From: Phycisphaerales bacterium
GTDB taxonomy: Bacteria; Planctomycetota; Phycisphaerae; Phycisphaerales; SM1A02
Direction: 5' to 3'
Length of the DNA stretch: 6,992 nt
Assembly (NCBI GenBank): GCA_003520025.1
Contig: DOVP01000109.1
Span: 1-6,992, forward strand
This document shows positions 4,618-6,992 of the stretch, piece after piece. Below the pieces are notes generated by a model, which was not told where the DNA came from, did not search any database, and saw only the letters and a program-made list of their open reading frames with translations. Position 1 is the first letter of the stretch; the number at the start of each line of letters is the position of its first letter. The position numbers were made by a program, and so were the translations under genes.

Positions 4618-6693
4618 ATGGACCTGTTGATCTCTGGTTTCAACATCGCTCTGATTGTCGTTGGGTTCGGTCTGCTGATCTTCTTTCACGAACTCGGACA
4701 CTTCGTTGCCGCCAAGTGGGCCGGTATTCGCACCGAATCCTTCGCGATCGGATTCGGGCCGCAGATTGTCTGCTGGCGGAAGGGCATCGGTTTTTGTTGG
4801 GGATCATCGGACGAACTCGTCCGCAAGCGTGCTGGGCGGGCGCCTCGCCAAATGAGTGATCGCGAACTGGCTGAGGAGGGCATCGGCGAAACGGAGTATT
4901 CGATTCGTTGGTTGCCACTCGGCGGTTTCGTGCGCATGCTCGGGCAGGACGATCTAGATCCCGCCGCTGTCTCCGCGCAGCCGAGAAGTTTCAACCGCGT
5001 ATCTATCGGCAAGCGGATGGTTGTGATTTCCGCCGGGGTCATAATGAATGTTGTTGTGGCACTTGTGTGCTTCATCATCGCTTTCACGATCGGCGTCCGT
5101 TTCGAGGCGCCCATCATCGGCGAAGTGGCCGTGAACTCACCAGCGAGTGCGGCGGGTTTGCAGGCCGGAGACACGGTGCTGCGAATCGACGGTGACCCCA
5201 CGGAGACCTTTGTCGACATCCAGATTGCGGCAGGCATGTCCATTCCCGGGCAGCTGCTGCAAATTGAGGTGGACAGGCCCGGCCACGACGAAGCGTTGCG
5301 TATCTCGGTCGATCCGATCGAGAACGCGGCTACGGGGATGCGAAGTGTCGGTGTGATGCCGGCATCCTCGCTGACGCTGCTGGACACCAAGGATCTTCGC
5401 CCATTGGTGTCGGCCATGCTGGAACGGAATGGCTTGGCCGAGGCGGGGATAGGGCCGGGATGGACGCTTGCAGAACTTGATGCAGAGGCGATCACCAATT
5501 GGGGGGAGTATGAACAACTGACGCTGGCTGCAGGCGGCGATTCCGTGCAGAGCGTGTGGCGAAACGGCGACCAGTCCATTCGGGCGACCCTTCACGCAAG
5601 GCCGAGCTGGGAGTACCTTCAGTATCCGGATGCGACCCCTGAGACGCTCGTTGGATTTGAAGAGGGAATTGCCGGATTTGTGCCACTGGTACGGATTGAA
5701 CGGCTGGTGCCGGGCAGCGTCAACGAAGGTTTGCTGCGGGCGGGCGACGTGGTGCTGGCTTGTGGTCGGGTGGTTGGTCCGAGGATGCGGGAGTTTCGCG
5801 AAACCATCGAGGCGGCGACAGGCGACACGCTGCCGATGCGTGTGCTGCGTGATGGAGAGCGTATCGATGTGCAAGCGCGGGTCGCCCGTTCCGGCATCCT
5901 GAATTCCGTTCCCAAGGCCGAGGTCTTTCCGGGCTATGCGTGGGATACGCCGCTGCTGGCCATGCCGATGGCGTCGATCGGTGGCAGCGTGGAATCATCG
6001 ACCACGCTGGCAGGGGAAGTGCCAGACGGCGTCCTGCCTGGCAGTCGTTGGGTGTCGGTGGATGGCCATGAGATCGAGAACTGGCGGGACGTATGGATTC
6101 GATTCCGATCGGCGGCCGATGCGGGCGCGGAGTCGATTCGGCTCGTGTTGGAGAATCCAACCTCCGGGAGGGAGCGCCGGGCGATCGAGCTGCCGATCGG
6201 GGAGGCGGCACGAGCAGAGGTGGTATCCCTGCAGTGGCGGCCCGAGATCGGAGCGATGTACTTTGATCCGGTCTACGTCGTTCGCAGCAGCGGGGGCAAC
6301 CCGCTCGCAGCGATCGCGATGGGGGCGAGAGAGTCTTGGAAGTTCATCGAACTGACGTATCTGACGATCGACCGCCTTGTTCGCGGCTCGGTCGGTGTGG
6401 ATCAGTTGCATGGGCCGATTGGCATCGTTCACGTTGGAACCAAGGTGGCCGACCGCGGCTTTACCTACTTGGTCTTCTTTCTGGCGATCATCAGCGTGAA
6501 TCTCGCCGTCTTGAACTTTCTACCTTTGCCGATTGTCGATGGTGGCATGTTTCTCTTTCTGATCTACGAGAAGATCAAGGGGCGTCCCCCCTCGGTGGGC
6601 TTCCAGAATGCGTCGATGATGTTCGGACTGCTGCTGATCGGAACAGCCTTTGTGGTGACGTTCTACAACGATATTGCGAGATTGCTGGGGTAG
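4618..6693 (+). CDS. rseP: RseP-family site-2 intramembrane zinc metalloprotease, extended
   Basis: Site-2 proteases cut transmembrane segments of membrane proteins. E. coli RseP cleaves anti-sigma factor RseA and leftover signal peptides. The product is 691 residues, far longer than E. coli RseP (450). TM1 (about 6-30) carries the zinc motif HELGH (24-28). The conserved cytoplasmic loop ETEYSIRWLPLGGFVRML (91-108) follows, with an extra stretch of about 35 residues before it. TM2 is at about 133-160. The extracytoplasmic part (161-about 560) contains a clear PDZ domain at about 164-233, a second at about 354-423, and two degenerate PDZ-like stretches at about 243-327 and 446-527. HGPIGI (598-603) precedes TM3 (about 613-636), which leads into NFLPLPIVDGG with the third zinc ligand D641 in the family's LDG position (here VDG). 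TM4 is at about 666-686. The catalytic set is complete, so it should be active. Its substrate cannot be told from this window. It is the last gene of the tight cluster. Confidence 0.95.
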   Translation: MDLLISGFNIALIVVGFGLLIFFHELGHFVAAKWAGIRTESFAIGFGPQIVCWRKGIGFCWGSSDELVRKRAGRAPRQMSDRELAEEGIGETEYSIRWLPLGGFVRMLGQDDLDPAAVSAQPRSFNRVSIGKRMVVISAGVIMNVVVALVCFIIAFTIGVRFEAPIIGEVAVNSPASAAGLQAGDTVLRIDGDPTETFVDIQIAAGMSIPGQLLQIEVDRPGHDEALRISVDPIENAATGMRSVGVMPASSLTLLDTKDLRPLVSAMLERNGLAEAGIGPGWTLAELDAEAITNWGEYEQLTLAAGGDSVQSVWRNGDQSIRATLHARPSWEYLQYPDATPETLVGFEEGIAGFVPLVRIERLVPGSVNEGLLRAGDVVLACGRVVGPRMREFRETIEAATGDTLPMRVLRDGERIDVQARVARSGILNSVPKAEVFPGYAWDTPLLAMPMASIGGSVESSTTLAGEVPDGVLPGSRWVSVDGHEIENWRDVWIRFRSAADAGAESIRLVLENPTSGRERRAIELPIGEAARAEVVSLQWRPEIGAMYFDPVYVVRSSGGNPLAAIAMGARESWKFIELTYLTIDRLVRGSVGVDQLHGPIGIVHVGTKVADRGFTYLVFFLAIISVNLAVLNFLPLPIVDGGMFLFLIYEKIKGRPPSVGFQNASMMFGLLLIGTAFVVTFYNDIARLLG

Positions 6694-6776
6694 AGCAGTG
6701 ACTTGGTCATCGCAGCGCAGTCGATCCGTCAAAGGCGGACCTCGCAAGCGGGGGATTGCGGTGCCGCGCATTTTCC

Positions 6777-6800
6777 TGCCCCTCTGGTGGTAGAGGGGCA
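6777..6800 (+). terminator. Perfect 9-bp hairpin downstream of rseP, possible terminator
   Basis: TGCCCCTCT (6777-6785) pairs exactly with AGAGGGGCA (6792-6800) around a GGTGGT loop, 84 bases after the rseP stop. It is GC-rich and strong enough for a terminator or an mRNA 3'-end stabiliser. No T-run follows (AGCGAAG), and the reverse strand has none either, so a standard intrinsic terminator is not shown. Confidence 0.4.
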
Positions 6801-6953
6801 AGCGAAGTCATGGACTCCATCTGTAGGGCCTGTGCGGCCTGATTACTGCCGCTATTGGCCTCCAAACGTCGCTTCGTGGCTCAGTGTGGCTGCAAACGGA
6901 ACGATGTCAGTGCAGGTTCTGGTGTCTGATCAGTCTCCGCTTTCACTGCTCAC

Positions 6954-6959
6954 GGAGGT
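6954..6959 (+). promoter_or_regulatory. Strong ribosome binding site of the next gene
   Basis: GGAGGT is the strongest Shine-Dalgarno in the window and ends 6 bases before GTG 6966. It favours that start over the in-frame ATG at 6975, for which the spacing would be 15 bases. Confidence 0.75.
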
Positions 6960-6965
6960 CCTTGT

Positions 6966-6992
6966 GTGAGTCCGATGATCGATGTGCATGAC
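6966..6992 (+). CDS. Start of a new gene, possibly an ABC-transporter ATPase
   Basis: Nine codons are visible from GTG: MSPMIDVHD. The gene runs off the right edge. The ribosome binding site at 6954-6959 makes the start credible. An N-terminus of the form MI-[DE]-V-x-[DN]-L is common in ABC ATP-binding subunits just before the TKRYG segment, which would begin right outside the window. That is only a guess from nine residues. It is separated from rseP by 272 bases and so is probably a separate transcription unit. Confidence 0.6.

Larger units (their letters stand above)
6694..6965 (+). other. Intergenic region after rseP, several small inverted repeats
   Basis: There are 272 bases with no convincing gene. 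An 88-codon TTG-started frame (6703-6969) has no ribosome binding site and no recognisable protein character. Small inverted repeats are TGAC/GTCA (6699-6702, 6706-6709), TCCG/CGGA (6725-6728, 6736-6739), CGCAA/TTGCG (6743-6747, 6756-6760) and a 9-bp stem at 6777-6800. The region should hold the end of the rseP transcript and the promoter or leader of the next gene, but I found no promoter good enough to call. Confidence 0.6.

Noticed and set aside
4686..5579. 297-codon open frame on the - strand inside rseP
   Set aside because: It is Ser/Arg/Pro-rich shadow translation opposite the HELGH and PDZ coding region, with no domain resemblance.
6879..6896. Possible sigma-54 (-24/-12) promoter (TGGCTCAGTGTGGCTGCA)
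   Set aside because: The distance between the GG and GC elements is two bases too long for the consensus.
6703..6969. 88-codon TTG-started frame after rseP
   Set aside because: It has no ribosome binding site and unremarkable composition, it spans the hairpin, and it overlaps the better-supported start at 6966.

Overview
This window looks like a stretch of bacterial chromosome coding entirely on the + strand. It is GC-rich by eye, uses GTG starts freely and packs its genes tightly. It holds four recognisable housekeeping-type genes and the first codons of a fifth. In order they are the 3' part of ptsI (PTS enzyme I), a long RNase E/G gene (rne), dxr (isoprenoid biosynthesis) and rseP (site-2 intramembrane protease). 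The gene order, the long RNase E with a basic tail and the very long multi-PDZ RseP suggest a planctomycete, perhaps of the Phycisphaerae. That is inference from style and family features, not a demonstrated match. I see no mobile element, CRISPR array, rRNA or tRNA.

Layout: ptsI ends at 646. A gene-free leader of 242 bases (647-888) follows and is full of inverted repeats: three short hairpins, then an 80-base stem-loop closed by an 11-bp perfect stem (776-786 with 845-855), then a small hairpin that would cover the rne Shine-Dalgarno. rne (889-3438) overlaps dxr (3435-4607) by four bases (GTGA). dxr is followed after 10 bases by rseP (4618-6693), whose ribosome binding site begins on the last base of the dxr stop. 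This is the geometry of one transcription unit, rne-dxr-rseP. After rseP a 272-base gap contains a 9-bp perfect hairpin with no U-tract. Next come a strong Shine-Dalgarno and a GTG start at 6966, whose nine visible codons resemble the start of an ABC-transporter ATPase.

Working together: PtsI takes phosphate from PEP to start the PTS phosphorelay. The putative operon combines RNA turnover (RNase E), the first committed step of MEP-pathway isoprenoid synthesis (Dxr) and cleavage of membrane proteins in envelope signalling (RseP). The dxr-rseP pairing is common in bacteria, whereas the translational overlap with an RNase E gene is less expected.

The best leads are the structured rne leader, an IF2 N-terminal-like domain embedded in the charged tail of RNase E, and an RseP whose extracytoplasmic region appears to hold four PDZ-like modules instead of two. 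None of these is shown to be a new system. They are testable departures from well-known families.
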